Source of the DNA: Polyangiaceae bacterium
GTDB lineage: Bacteria; Myxococcota_A; Polyangia; Polyangiales; Polyangiaceae
Reading direction: 5' to 3'
Length of the DNA stretch: 47,471 nt
Assembly (NCBI GenBank): GCA_016933275.1
Contig: JAFGBI010000047.1
Location: forward strand, 1-47,471
The notes under the pieces were generated by a model that was given only the letters and a program-made list of their open reading frames with translations, was not told the DNA's origin and did no database searches. Below are positions 19,886 to 28,564 of the stretch, one piece after another. The position numbers and the translations under genes are program-made. The stretch's first letter is position 1; every line of letters starts with the position of its first letter.

Positions 19886-20222
19886 GGTCGGCGGTCATAT
19901 GGCCGCTCGGACCGCCGATCAACCGCTGGCGAAACGGCAGAGGGGTGACCCCAACCGAGTGAACCTCCGCTCGGGAGGAAACGATGCGAATACGCTGCGA
20001 ATTCGTCGGCGACCGCGTGGGTGTCCAGACCTCGGGGAATCGGTCACTGGCTGCCTGCATCGTCGCCGGCGATCCTCGTTCGCGGAGGACCCGTGCCGTG
20101 ACCCCGCGCGTTGGGCGCTCCGCTCCGTCCCGCAATCACCCGGAAATTGCCCGGTCCCATTCCGGTGCCGCTGCCTTCGTGCACCCCGTGGTATCCTCCG
20201 CAGCCGACGCCGAGGAAGGACG
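19886..20222. other. Divergent intergenic region
   Basis: Lies between the PAS gene and the NIPSNAP-like operon and probably carries both promoters. A plus-strand ATG at 19984 follows ggaggaaacg, but its translation soon becomes Arg-rich and runs out of frame into the next gene, so I do not call it. Confidence 0.35.
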
Positions 20223-21095
20223 ATGGCCCAGAAGAAGCAGTCGAGAGAGGCGCAGGACCAGGAGCCCGCCAGGGGCAAGACGCGGAGCAGGAAGCGTCAG
20301 GGCAAGGCGCCGAAGAACGAGGGACCGAAGAACGAGGCACCGAAGAACGAGGGACCGAAGAACGAGGGACCGAAGAACGAGGCGAAGGGGGCCGCGAAAT
20401 CGGAGTACAACGATACACACTACTGCCTCGCGTTCATCGACGTCCGAACCAGGAAGGCGCAGGAATTCGAGGAGCACCTCGCGAAGACCACCGCCTTGTT
20501 CAACGAGCAAGGCTGGACGATGCAGCTCGACCTCGAACTGGACGAGTTCGCGGTGTGCATCGGCGGCGCATCCTGGGCACACCCGACCAAGTACCTGCAC
20601 CTGTGGAAGATGGAGAACCTCGACAGCCTGCTCCGGGTGATGGCCACCGCCGCCGACAACGCCGACTACGCCGAGCTCGACCAGTTGGTCCGGGGCGAAG
20701 AGCAGAATTTGGCAGTGGGCGCGCCCTACGATCCGTTGCGTCGGCAGGGGACACGCCGCCCGCGGAAGTTCGACTACTACCTGCTCGAGGAGCTTGACAT
20801 GACTCGCAGTCGTGTCGCGCGCCTCACGTTTCGAACCGCCATGAACCATGCCAAGTTGGCCATGAAGAAGGCCTATGGCTGGAAGCTCTGCTACGCTCTG
20901 ATCTTCGCGACGGGCACCATCAACCGCTACGCGCATGTCTGGGGTGTCCCCCGCCAGACACGTGACGAAGCGGTGAAATTCTATCGAAGACTGCACGACG
21001 ACGGTGCCGACCTGACCTGGAGGAAGCCCTACCAGGCTGCAGTGAAGACGTGGGAGCAGTCCTGGTGGTTCCCCGCCGATGCTGATCCTGGCTAA
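20223..21095 (+). CDS. NIPSNAP-like two-repeat protein with Lys-rich tail
   Basis: 290 aa. Residues 1-60 are Lys/Glu/Pro-rich and contain five copies of a PKNEG/A unit. Then come two ferredoxin-like halves: about 61-175 (THYCLAFIDVRTRKAQEFEEHL...KYLHLWKMENLDSLLRV) and 180-290 (FDYYLLEELDMTRSRV...NRYAHVWGVPRQTRDEAV). The W-x-hydrophobic-x-N/D pattern after a Y-x-H-L/V strand recalls NIPSNAP or dimeric alpha-beta barrel proteins. No enzyme function can be assigned. It is the first gene of an operon; the kinase starts 12 bp after its stop. The frame upstream of 20223 is not coding. Confidence 0.75.
   Translation: MAQKKQSREAQDQEPARGKTRSRKRQGKAPKNEGPKNEAPKNEGPKNEGPKNEAKGAAKSEYNDTHYCLAFIDVRTRKAQEFEEHLAKTTALFNEQGWTMQLDLELDEFAVCIGGASWAHPTKYLHLWKMENLDSLLRVMATAADNADYAELDQLVRGEEQNLAVGAPYDPLRRQGTRRPRKFDYYLLEELDMTRSRVARLTFRTAMNHAKLAMKKAYGWKLCYALIFATGTINRYAHVWGVPRQTRDEAVKFYRRLHDDGADLTWRKPYQAAVKTWEQSWWFPADADPG
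20310..20384 (+). repeat. Five tandem 15-bp units within the NIPSNAP-like gene
   Basis: The unit ccgaagaacgaggga repeats five times without gaps, with only the last two bases varying (ga, ca, ga, ga, cg). It encodes PKNEG/PKNEA. It is in frame, so copy changes would alter tail length without breaking the gene. Confidence 0.9.
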
Positions 21096-21107
21096 GGGAA
21101 GATATCC

Positions 21108-24100
21108 GTGATCAATACCTCGGCGTGTCCGCCGAAGCACCAACCGATTCCGAACGAGGTCCCCACGCAGATCGGGGACTACCGGGTGGAGCATGTGCTC
21201 GGACAAGGCGGCATGGGGATCGTCTACGCCGCAGCACACGAGCGGACCGGGACTCGGGCGGCGCTGAAGACGGTCGTCAGCGTCAGCTCGGCGAACGTCG
21301 CCCAGCTGCGGCGCGAGATCTTCACCCTGGCCCACCTGCGTCATCCGGGGGTGGTGAGGATCCTCGACCACGGGATCAGCAACGGGATGCCCTGGTACGC
21401 GATGGAGCTCATCGATGGCGCCACGTTGAAAGATGTCTTCGCGGCGTGGTGGGCTGGGCAGGCCCTCGTGATGCCATATGTCCACTGTGCATCCAGCGTC
21501 CGGCCAGAAAACGACCGCACCCCGGCGCCGACGGTAACGGGTGTCGTCCGATCCGACGTGCAAGCCACTCTCCCGATCGCGTGCGGCGACTACCCCCTCG
21601 TGGTGTGCGACAGCGAGCCGCGGACCGTACGACGTCGTCCGGCCGCGGGCGGGAATCTGTCCGAAGCGCTCGCCTTGATCCGCGACGTGTGCGACGTGCT
21701 CGCGTTCTTGCATGGGGAAGGCGTCATCCACCGGGACCTCAAGCCCTCCAACGTCTTCGTCCGCGACAACGGACAGCCGGTGCTCGCGGACTTCGGCCTC
21801 GCTGACGAGCTCGGCGGCCGGGCGGGTCGGGAGGTCCTGGGGCGTTCGGATTCGGTAATGGGCTCGTTCCCGTACATGTCGCCCGAGCAGATCGAGGGCG
21901 AGGTGCTGGACGCGCGGTGTGACCTCTACTCGGTCGGATGCCTGCTCTACACGGCGGTCACCGGGCATCCCCCCTTCCTGGGCACGATCGAGCGCATCGC
22001 CAGCGCTCACCTGCACGAGCTCCCGCTGCCCGCGTCTTCCTGGGTCACAGGGGTTCCGGAGGACCTCGACGAGCTGATCGGTGCACTCCTGATCAAGGAC
22101 CCTCGAAGGCGGTTCGGGTACGCCGAGGACGTCGCCGCGGCGTTGGATTGCCTGGGAGCCAAGCCGCGGAGCTGGCAGTCCGAGCTACCAGCGCATCGAG
22201 CGTACCTCTATCGTCCACCATTCGTGGGCCGCCGCGAGCCCTTCGAGAAGCTCGCGAAACGGCTGCGCGGGGTGTTCTCCGCCGACGGCGGGCTCGTGTT
22301 CGTGGGTGGAGAGAGCGGGGTAGGAAAGACACGGCTGGCCCTGGAAGCCGCGAATTGCGCCCGCGACTGCGGCGTGATGGTGGTGACCGGGATCTGTGCC
22401 ACGGTCGCCACGGCAGTAGGCGATCCGAGCGTGCAGGATCAACCCCTGCGTCCCGTCGGCGCGCTGCTGGAGGCCGTGGCCGATCGTTGGCTCGAAGCCG
22501 ATGCCGAGGAGAGGGAACGGCTCCTCGGTGGACGCGCCGCGCTGGTCGCCCCGTACTCGGCGGCAGTGGCGGCGCTGCCGGGGGTCGACCAGCTGCCAAA
22601 GCCCCCGCCGCTGCCGGTGGAACTCGCGAAGGAGCGCTTGTACGATGCCGTGAGCACTACGCTGCGAGCGTTGGGGAACCTATGCCCCGTCGTAGTCATC
22701 CTGGAAGACCTGCAGTGGGCCGACGAGCTCACCTTGGGGTTGCTCGAGTACCTGGCCAGGCGAAAGCCGAAGGGACTGCGCGGCGTCATCGTGGGCACGT
22801 ATCGCTCCGATGAGTGCAGCGAACGCCTTCGAGCGCTCGTCGGCTCGGGGATGGTCGAGCACTATCTCGTCCCCCGCATGAGCGACGAAGAGGTGGGACA
22901 GATGACCAGCGGCATGCTGAACTGCCCGCCGGAAGGCCTGGTGAGCTTCCTCGCGAACCACTCCGCAGGCAACCCCTTCTTCGTCGCCGAGTACCTGCGC
23001 TCCGCGCTGCACTCGGGGGCCCTCGTCCGCACCCCCACCGGTGGCTGGCGGGTGGCGGAGACCGATGCGTGGGCTCCCCCCTATGAATCCCTGCCATTGC
23101 CCCAGGCCCTGCAGCAGGTGGTGGAGCTCCGGCTCCGACGCCTGCGCGAATCGACTCGCGGGGTGCTGGAGACGGCCGCGGTCATGGGTCGTCGCATCGA
23201 TATCCCAGCGTTGAAGCTGGCAACGGAGCTCGACGAAGAGCGACTGCTCGACGTGCTCGACGAGACAGAGCGTGCCTTCGTATGGGAGGTGGGGCCCGAC
23301 GGCGCCTATCGCTTCGCTCACGACAAGCTGCGCGAGCTACCGCTGGCGGAGCTCGACGGGGACCGCAGACGCTTCCTCCACGGGCTGGTAGCGGAGGCCA
23401 TCGAGCGAGCCTACGCCGCCTCCGACGAGCTCAAGGCCCACCACGCTGCCATTGGCCACCACTGGGCCGCCGCGAACGAACCAGCTCGAGCCGCTCCACA
23501 CCTGTTGGCCGGTGGCGACGCTGCCCGCGACGCCCACGCGATCGACGAAGCGATCCGGCTCTACGACGCGGCGCGCCAGCAGCTCGATCAGACGGACCCA
23601 GTCGATCGTGGACCAGAGCTCCAGGCGGTGGCGTTGACCATCGACGAGAAGCTCGGTGACGTCCTGAGCTTCAGAGGTCACCACGACCGGGCGCGCCAGG
23701 CGTTCGAGCGGGCGCTCGGTAGCGCTCACGAGGACGACGTAACGCTGCGGGTCCGGATCCTCCGCAAGGTCGCCAAGACCTGGGAGGTCCAACACGAGCA
23801 TGGCCGCGCCAGAAGGACCTACGAGGACGCTCTCGCCATCGTCCCGACCGAGCCCGGCGAGCGCGACGCCGAGCTAGCCCACGAGTGGGTCCAGATCGTC
23901 CTCGGTCGGGCGTGGATCTTCTACTGGCAGGGGCGCCCGCAGGAGATGAGCATCGAGATCGCCCGGGTCGCTCCCCACGTGGAAGCGCGGGGCACGCTCC
24001 TTCAGCGGTATCAGTACTACCTGGCCGTGGTCACTCGAGACTACCGCCAGCACCGGTATCGCGTATCCAACCCCACGCTGCAAGCCGGACGCGCCTGTGT

Positions 24101-24737
24101 GGCCGCCGCCCGAGAAGCGGGCGCGTTGCCCGAGATCGCATTCGGGAGATTCGTACTGGGGTTCGCGCTCCTGTTCCGCGGCGAGCTCATGGAGGCCGAA
24201 GCGGAGGTGTCAGCTGCGCTCGACGCATGCCGGCAGCTCGGCGACGCCGTGGGAGAGACCCGAGCCATCGCCTACGCCGCGCTGCTGCACCGCCTCCAGG
24301 GCCGGGTGGCGGAGACGGAGCAGGTGGCGAGGGAAACGCTGGGGCTCGCGGAGGTGCGGGGGATGGGGGACTACATCGGCATGGCGCAGGCCTGCCTTGG
24401 CTGGGTAGCGCTCCGACGTGGCGAGCGCGGCGAGGCCGAACACCTGAGCCGCACCGCCCTCGCCACCTGGAGCCGCCTCAGCTTCCCCTACCCGTTTCGC
24501 TGGTGCGGCGCGCTCATCCTGATGAAGCTGCTGCTGGTGCCCGGATCGGACCCCGACGCCAGGAAGGCGATCGTACTCGCCGAGGAGCTGACGAAGGAGA
24601 CCCAGCACCAGCTGCCCGATGCCCTCGACGAACCCCTCCAGGCCGCGGTCCGCGGCGAGGCAACGGGAAACCTCACGGAGGCCAGACGGCAGGTCGAACG
24701 CGCCCTCGCGGCCGCAGAGGACTTGGGATTCGTCTAG
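21108..24737 (+). CDS. Ser/Thr protein kinase fused to an AAA-type ATPase and TPR-like repeats
   Basis: 1209 aa. The kinase domain covers about residues 22-345: Gly loop GQGGMG (32-37), K54, HRDLKPSN (H208-D210), DFG (228-230), SPEQ. An unusual insert of about 70 residues sits between the hinge (YAMELIDG) and helix E. An AAA/STAND-like ATPase follows: Walker A GGESGVGKT near 399-407, Walker B VVILEDLQWAD near 529-539. The C-terminal half (about 790-1209) is helical and TPR-like. Such kinase-ATPase-TPR proteins are common in myxobacteria and act as signalling hubs. The GTG start follows aagggaag. The inputs and targets are unknown; operon neighbours are the NIPSNAP-like and NmrA-like genes. 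Confidence 0.92.
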   Translation: MINTSACPPKHQPIPNEVPTQIGDYRVEHVLGQGGMGIVYAAAHERTGTRAALKTVVSVSSANVAQLRREIFTLAHLRHPGVVRILDHGISNGMPWYAMELIDGATLKDVFAAWWAGQALVMPYVHCASSVRPENDRTPAPTVTGVVRSDVQATLPIACGDYPLVVCDSEPRTVRRRPAAGGNLSEALALIRDVCDVLAFLHGEGVIHRDLKPSNVFVRDNGQPVLADFGLADELGGRAGREVLGRSDSVMGSFPYMSPEQIEGEVLDARCDLYSVGCLLYTAVTGHPPFLGTIERIASAHLHELPLPASSWVTGVPEDLDELIGALLIKDPRRRFGYAEDVAAALDCLGAKPRSWQSELPAHRAYLYRPPFVGRREPFEKLAKRLRGVFSADGGLVFVGGESGVGKTRLALEAANCARDCGVMVVTGICATVATAVGDPSVQDQPLRPVGALLEAVADRWLEADAEERERLLGGRAALVAPYSAAVAALPGVDQLPKPPPLPVELAKERLYDAVSTTLRALGNLCPVVVILEDLQWADELTLGLLEYLARRKPKGLRGVIVGTYRSDECSERLRALVGSGMVEHYLVPRMSDEEVGQMTSGMLNCPPEGLVSFLANHSAGNPFFVAEYLRSALHSGALVRTPTGGWRVAETDAWAPPYESLPLPQALQQVVELRLRRLRESTRGVLETAAVMGRRIDIPALKLATELDEERLLDVLDETERAFVWEVGPDGAYRFAHDKLRELPLAELDGDRRRFLHGLVAEAIERAYAASDELKAHHAAIGHHWAAANEPARAAPHLLAGGDAARDAHAIDEAIRLYDAARQQLDQTDPVDRGPELQAVALTIDEKLGDVLSFRGHHDRARQAFERALGSAHEDDVTLRVRILRKVAKTWEVQHEHGRARRTYEDALAIVPTEPGERDAELAHEWVQIVLGRAWIFYWQGRPQEMSIEIARVAPHVEARGTLLQRYQYYLAVVTRDYRQHRYRVSNPTLQAGRACVAAAREAGALPEIAFGRFVLGFALLFRGELMEAEAEVSAALDACRQLGDAVGETRAIAYAALLHRLQGRVAETEQVARETLGLAEVRGMGDYIGMAQACLGWVALRRGERGEAEHLSRTALATWSRLSFPYPFRWCGALILMKLLLVPGSDPDARKAIVLAEELTKETQHQLPDALDEPLQAAVRGEATGNLTEARRQVERALAAAEDLGFV

Positions 24738-24791
24738 GTCCTCGCTAGTATCGAGGCGCGGGTGGCGAATCCGCAGCGAGGCGATAAGAAA

Positions 24792-25685
24792 ATGGATCTG
24801 CTCATCGGGGCCACAGGCATTCTCGGCTCACAGCTCGCCCGACGTCTGCAGGCGGCGGGTCGTTCCTTCAAGGCGATGGTCCGTACCTCGTCCGATCCAG
24901 CGAAGCGGCAGGCGTTGGCCGCGATGGGCGCTGAAATCGTGGTCGGCGACCTCAAGGATGAAGAGACCCTTCGCGCCGCCTGCGCCGGCGTCACCAACGT
25001 AATCTCGACCGCGTCCTCGACCTTGTCGCGCTGCGCCGGGGACGATATCGACTCGGTCGACCGCGAGGGGCACCTCTCGCTCATCGCAGCGGCCCGCGCC
25101 GCGGGCGTCAAACATTTCGTCTACGTGTCCTTCCCGGGAATGAGGCTGGAGAGCGCGTTGCAGAGCGCGAAACGTGCGGTGGAGGACGCCCTCCGCCAGA
25201 GCGGGCTCTCCTACACCATCCTGCAACCGACCTACTTCTACGAGGTGTGGTGCAGCCCTGCATTCGGCTTCGATGCGGAGAACGCCAAGGCCCGCGTGTT
25301 CGGCGAAGGCGAGGGACCCATCCACTGGATCTCGATGTTCGACGTCGCCGACGCTGCGGTCGCATCCCTCGACAACCCCCGAGCCGCAAACCAGACGTTC
25401 TTGATGGGCGGGCCGGAGGTGCTGACGCAGAACGAAATCGTCCGGCGTTGCGAGAAGCTCACCGGACGTTCCTTCGAGCGCGAGGTCATCCCCCTCGAGG
25501 TGCTCGCCGAACAGCACCGCACCGCGACCGATCCGCTGGCAAGGACCTTCGCCGCGCTGTCCCACCTGTGCGGTGAGGGGGGCTGGGTGTTCGACTCGAA
25601 TCCGATGCGCGAGGCCCTCGGGATCCAGTCGCGGAGCGTCGACGCCTATCTCGAGCAGGTCTGCGGTCGGACCGGCGCCAAGTAG
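24792..25685 (+). CDS. NmrA-like atypical SDR / NAD(P)-binding protein
   Basis: 297 aa. The N-terminal Rossmann motif is GATGILG (in LLIGATGILGSQLARRL), followed by VRTSSDPAKRQALAAMGAEIVVGDLKD, the NmrA-family second strand and turn. HFVYVSFPGM replaces the classical YxxxK region, and the substrate part contains LSYTILQPTYFYE. Family members are redox sensors or NAD(P)H-dependent reductases acting on quinones and isoflavone-type substrates. The ATG at 24792 is preferred to the GTG at 24762. It lies 54 bp after the kinase stop, likely the third gene of that operon. Confidence 0.85.
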   Translation: MDLLIGATGILGSQLARRLQAAGRSFKAMVRTSSDPAKRQALAAMGAEIVVGDLKDEETLRAACAGVTNVISTASSTLSRCAGDDIDSVDREGHLSLIAAARAAGVKHFVYVSFPGMRLESALQSAKRAVEDALRQSGLSYTILQPTYFYEVWCSPAFGFDAENAKARVFGEGEGPIHWISMFDVADAAVASLDNPRAANQTFLMGGPEVLTQNEIVRRCEKLTGRSFEREVIPLEVLAEQHRTATDPLARTFAALSHLCGEGGWVFDSNPMREALGIQSRSVDAYLEQVCGRTGAK

Positions 25686-25766
25686 AAGCGGCCCCTCGTT
25701 TCCGAAACCGCCTTCGTTCGGCGTGCTCGTCCGCAGGGCGGGGAACGCAGTCGGAATGACTATCAA

Positions 25767-25916
25767 ATGGTGGAGGCGAGTCTCGTCGGGCTCTTGTGGA
25801 TCGAGGCGCATGGCGCTCCCAGCGAGGATCACCGTGCACAGCTGATGAAGCTCGCCGCTGCGCTCGACCGCAGCGAGCGGCTCTATCGGCGTCCCGCCTC
25901 CGCGTGGGTCACGTAG
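25767..25916 (+). CDS. Possible 49-residue ORF after the NmrA-like gene
   Basis: The 49-codon frame MVEASLVGLLWIEAHG... has very high G/C at third positions, is in the same frame as the NmrA-like gene beyond its TAG, and there is no other stop from 25686 to 25914. It lacks a good Shine-Dalgarno and its last 34 bp overlap the 3' end of the TfuA gene antisense. It could be a small protein, a former C-terminal extension, or chance in GC-rich DNA. Confidence 0.2.
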   Translation: MVEASLVGLLWIEAHGAPSEDHRAQLMKLAAALDRSERLYRRPASAWVT

Positions 25917-27244
25917 ACGTGCTCGCGCCGGAGCGCTTCGAGCAGCGCATGGCGATCGGGAAAACCCCTCTCCCACGCGCAGGCATCCAGATCGCTCGGC
26001 ACGACCTGCCCGAGCCGCGCTTCGAAGAACCACGCGACGAGATCCTCCGCCGTGAGGACGGGATCCTTGATCAGCAATGACCGCGAGGCGCGCTCCAACA
26101 GGCAGCGCCGTTTGCTGCCGGCACGACGTACGATCCGCTCGTACTCCGGGGTCGTATGAAGGTGGTTCCGCAGCTGCAGCTCGGCCTCCACCCCGAACAT
26201 CACGCTCGCCCACCGGACGAGCGACTGCTCCTGCATGAAGCGGGTCAGGCCCTCCGCATCGAGATCGTGTTCCACGAGCCAGGCACGGATCTGCTCGGGG
26301 GAACGCAGGCCGCGTTCGAGGAAGAAGCCGTTGAGCGTGTCCGAGAAGAGCTCTCTGGTGGCCGTCGCCCCATGCGCCTGCGCGCGTTCCACGGCCAGGT
26401 GCCGGGCCAGCGCACCGACCATTGCAGCGCGGACCGCCGGGCCACCGAGCAAACGCAATTCCTCCACGATGAGCTCGACGGGCAGCTCGGCTTCCCCGGT
26501 CGCGGCGGTGTGCTCTCCGCACTGTCGCACCATTTCCTCCCACGCGTCGGTGCGTTCGAAGTGATAGCTCGTCCGCAGCGGACCTGAGGCCTGCTGTCGT
26601 CGCTCGCGGATGAGCGTGAGGAGCGAGATGGCGTCCACGCGCTTCTGGTTGACCTGGTGGTCCGGCAGCCACGCCCGCAGGCGAGCGAGCTCATGCTCGT
26701 CCTCACCGCCACGCCGGGCGATCGCAAGGAGCGCCGAGTAGTCTCGATCGGCGTAGAAGAGGGCCTTGCCCGCTGCTTCCAACCGACGCCGCGTGGCGGC
26801 CCGGATCACGTGCTCGTCGACGGCGCGCCGCAAGGTGGCGCGAATGTTGACCATCGCTTCGGACACGTGCCGGTAGCCCGATGCTTCGGTCCCATGCACC
26901 ACCGTGACCTCATCGTCGTCCTCGCAACGACCGTCCCGATAGGCCTCGAAGATCTCGCCCACCCCGCACATGCCGTAGGCCGCCAGCTCCGCCGCTCGCA
27001 GCGCACCCATGCTCGCAGCACCGAAGACGTGCACTCCTTCGGCCATCGCCCAGAGGATCTCCTTGTGCCACACCGCCGGCTCCTGCGCGAAGTAGCCGTC
27101 GATGATGGCGATACCCCAGGGTTGCTGCCGGGCAGCGCGGTAGACATCACCCCGCGAAGCTGGCGGCAGGTAGCGAGCATCCAGGTGCTCCCGGGCCTGC
27201 TCGACGGGCAACGTGGGACCGACGAAGACGGTGACGTCGCTCAC
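25883..27244 (-). CDS. tfuA: TfuA-like protein (YcaO partner)
   Basis: 453 aa. The TfuA core is at about residues 1-170: VFVGPTLP, then GIAIIDGYF, HKEILWAM, FGAASMGALRAAEL, YGMCGVGEIFEAY and DDDEVTVVHG. About 280 further, mostly helical residues follow, ending in a WFFEARLG...LDACAWERGF block. Family knowledge: TfuA proteins work with YcaO to convert backbone amides to thioamides, probably delivering sulfur. The start is the GTG at 27244, which overlaps the ycaO stop by 4 bp (GTGA) and so implies translational coupling. The frame upstream of it is ycaO in another phase. It is the last gene of the locus; the role here is inferred from the pairing. Confidence 0.9.
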   Translation of the reverse strand: MSDVTVFVGPTLPVEQAREHLDARYLPPASRGDVYRAARQQPWGIAIIDGYFAQEPAVWHKEILWAMAEGVHVFGAASMGALRAAELAAYGMCGVGEIFEAYRDGRCEDDDEVTVVHGTEASGYRHVSEAMVNIRATLRRAVDEHVIRAATRRRLEAAGKALFYADRDYSALLAIARRGGEDEHELARLRAWLPDHQVNQKRVDAISLLTLIRERRQQASGPLRTSYHFERTDAWEEMVRQCGEHTAATGEAELPVELIVEELRLLGGPAVRAAMVGALARHLAVERAQAHGATATRELFSDTLNGFFLERGLRSPEQIRAWLVEHDLDAEGLTRFMQEQSLVRWASVMFGVEAELQLRNHLHTTPEYERIVRRAGSKRRCLLERASRSLLIKDPVLTAEDLVAWFFEARLGQVVPSDLDACAWERGFPDRHALLEALRREHVYVTHAEAGRR

Positions 27245-28494
27245 CGCCCCCCCCATTCGCGCCGGGCCGTGGCGCGCTGGCCCGGGACGTAGCCCGGTGC
27301 GTCGTGGAGTCCCTCGAGACCCGGTACGAGCACCCGCACGACGGGCAGCGAGATCTCGGGACGACTCAGGTCCACGACCACCACCTCGTCGAGCCCAACC
27401 CTTCGCAGGCACTCGAGCTCCCACGTCACGTCCTCGTCGAACGTCGAGGCAGTGTAGGTCGGCACCGTCGCAAAATTGCGCGCCGCTCGGTCGCGGTCCC
27501 GAGCGATCTGATCGCGAAGCTCGTCAACCCGAGTCGCGCTGCGGGCACGCGCGAAGAAGTGGCGGTCCGCGTCATCCCGAGCGCCCGCGATGTAGGTCAG
27601 GCGGGTCTGGGCCGCCTCGGTCAGCGCCCGCAACAGCGCCACTTCACGGGCCGGGTGGCACCCCGACCCATGACTCGCATGAACGTGACCGGCCGAACCT
27701 TCCCCGTCGACGACGAAGCAGGAGAAGGTGGCGAGTCCGACATCCGAGGTGGCATCCCAGATCCCGAACGCGATGCCCGCGGCAGAGAACTGCTCGAGGA
27801 CCTGGCGGCAGGACGGATCGTCGACGGTGTCGGGCGCGATTCGTCGCTCGCTCTGGGTGGTGCCACCCGAGAGTGCCCAGAGCGCCGTCGCGTCCCTCTC
27901 CACGAGCTCGCAGATGCCGTGACTGATTGCTTCCAGCGGGTGGTTGCCGGACGCAAGTCCATTCGAGCTCATCGTGAAACACCCGCTACCCGATGGGAGC
28001 GGCAGGGTGAAGTCGGTGTGCACCATTTCGTACGGCACCCAGACCGGGTCACGAGTCGATACGCTCCTGCCTTCACACCACAGGATCCGCCGGGTCGGCG
28101 AGAAGGTCCCCATCGACACGCGAGGTAGACGCCCGACGTCGACGACGGGCAAGTGGTCGGATAGCTCCTCGTAGCTCTCGAGCCGCAGGGGCAACCGGGG
28201 TCGCTCGGCGTGGTACGCTTCGATCGCTTCCATCATGCCGGAAGCCTGTGCCGCCACGAGGTCGATCCCCTTGCCCTGCGAGACGACCATCGAGCGGGAA
28301 TTCGGGCGGTATACCGCCACCACGGGGACACCGATCCGGTCGAGACCGGTAACGTTGGCGACCCGGGTGATTCCGACGTGCGGCGCGAGCGCGCGGGCGC
28401 GCCGCAGCGTCGCCCCAGGATCCACGGTCCGGTGGGTCCCACGAGTGAACTGCTTGGCCGTCGTTCGCGGGTCGGATGAGGAAGAAGGGGTCAT
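27241..28494 (-). CDS. ycaO: YcaO-domain ATP-dependent cyclodehydratase/thioamidase
   Basis: 417 aa. The fold-typical N-terminus GITRVANVTGLDRIGVPV is followed by SQGKG (72-76), E89/E92 of the ATP/Mg site in MMEAIEAYHAE, and SSNGLASGNHPLEAISHGICELVERDA (E188, E196, E199). The C-terminus ends in GYVPGQRATARREWGGR and lacks the PxPxP tail of azoline-forming YcaOs. Together with the overlapping tfuA this argues for backbone thioamidation, as in McrA modification or thioamitide RiPPs. YcaO phosphorylates the amide oxygen using ATP so that sulfur can replace it. The ATG at 28494 has a poor Shine-Dalgarno; a hairpin at 28510-28537 lies just upstream. Confidence 0.95.
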   Translation of the reverse strand: MTPSSSSDPRTTAKQFTRGTHRTVDPGATLRRARALAPHVGITRVANVTGLDRIGVPVVAVYRPNSRSMVVSQGKGIDLVAAQASGMMEAIEAYHAERPRLPLRLESYEELSDHLPVVDVGRLPRVSMGTFSPTRRILWCEGRSVSTRDPVWVPYEMVHTDFTLPLPSGSGCFTMSSNGLASGNHPLEAISHGICELVERDATALWALSGGTTQSERRIAPDTVDDPSCRQVLEQFSAAGIAFGIWDATSDVGLATFSCFVVDGEGSAGHVHASHGSGCHPAREVALLRALTEAAQTRLTYIAGARDDADRHFFARARSATRVDELRDQIARDRDRAARNFATVPTYTASTFDEDVTWELECLRRVGLDEVVVVDLSRPEISLPVVRVLVPGLEGLHDAPGYVPGQRATARREWGGR

Positions 28495-28509
28495 GGCGCG
28501 AGCCGGCGC

Positions 28510-28537
28510 CGGGCTCGGTCATGCCCAACCGAGCCCG
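28510..28537 (-). promoter_or_regulatory. Hairpin between the small protein gene and ycaO
   Basis: Perfect 10-bp stem (cgggctcggt / accgagcccg) with an 8-nt loop, 27 bp after the small-protein stop and 15 bp before the ycaO start. There is no U-tract downstream, so it is more likely a partial terminator, an RNA-stability element or a translation modulator that keeps the small protein in excess over the enzymes. Confidence 0.5.
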
Positions 28538-28564
28538 AGCTGCCCGAACGGATCTCCGTCGTCT

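Noticed and set aside
19984-20222. Plus-strand ORF with a good ribosome binding site (ggaggaaacg before ATG)
   Set aside because: Translation becomes Arg-rich and continues out of frame into the NIPSNAP-like gene.
20136-22016. 626-codon minus-strand frame
   Set aside because: Antisense to two well-supported genes (NIPSNAP-like and kinase).
24828-26672. 614-codon minus-strand frame
   Set aside because: Antisense to the NmrA-like gene and out of frame with tfuA; composition artefact.
27241-28494. YcaO as an azoline-forming cyclodehydratase
   Set aside because: No PxPxP-type C-terminus, no dehydrogenase, no Cys/Ser/Thr-rich precursor; the TfuA partner points to thioamide formation instead.
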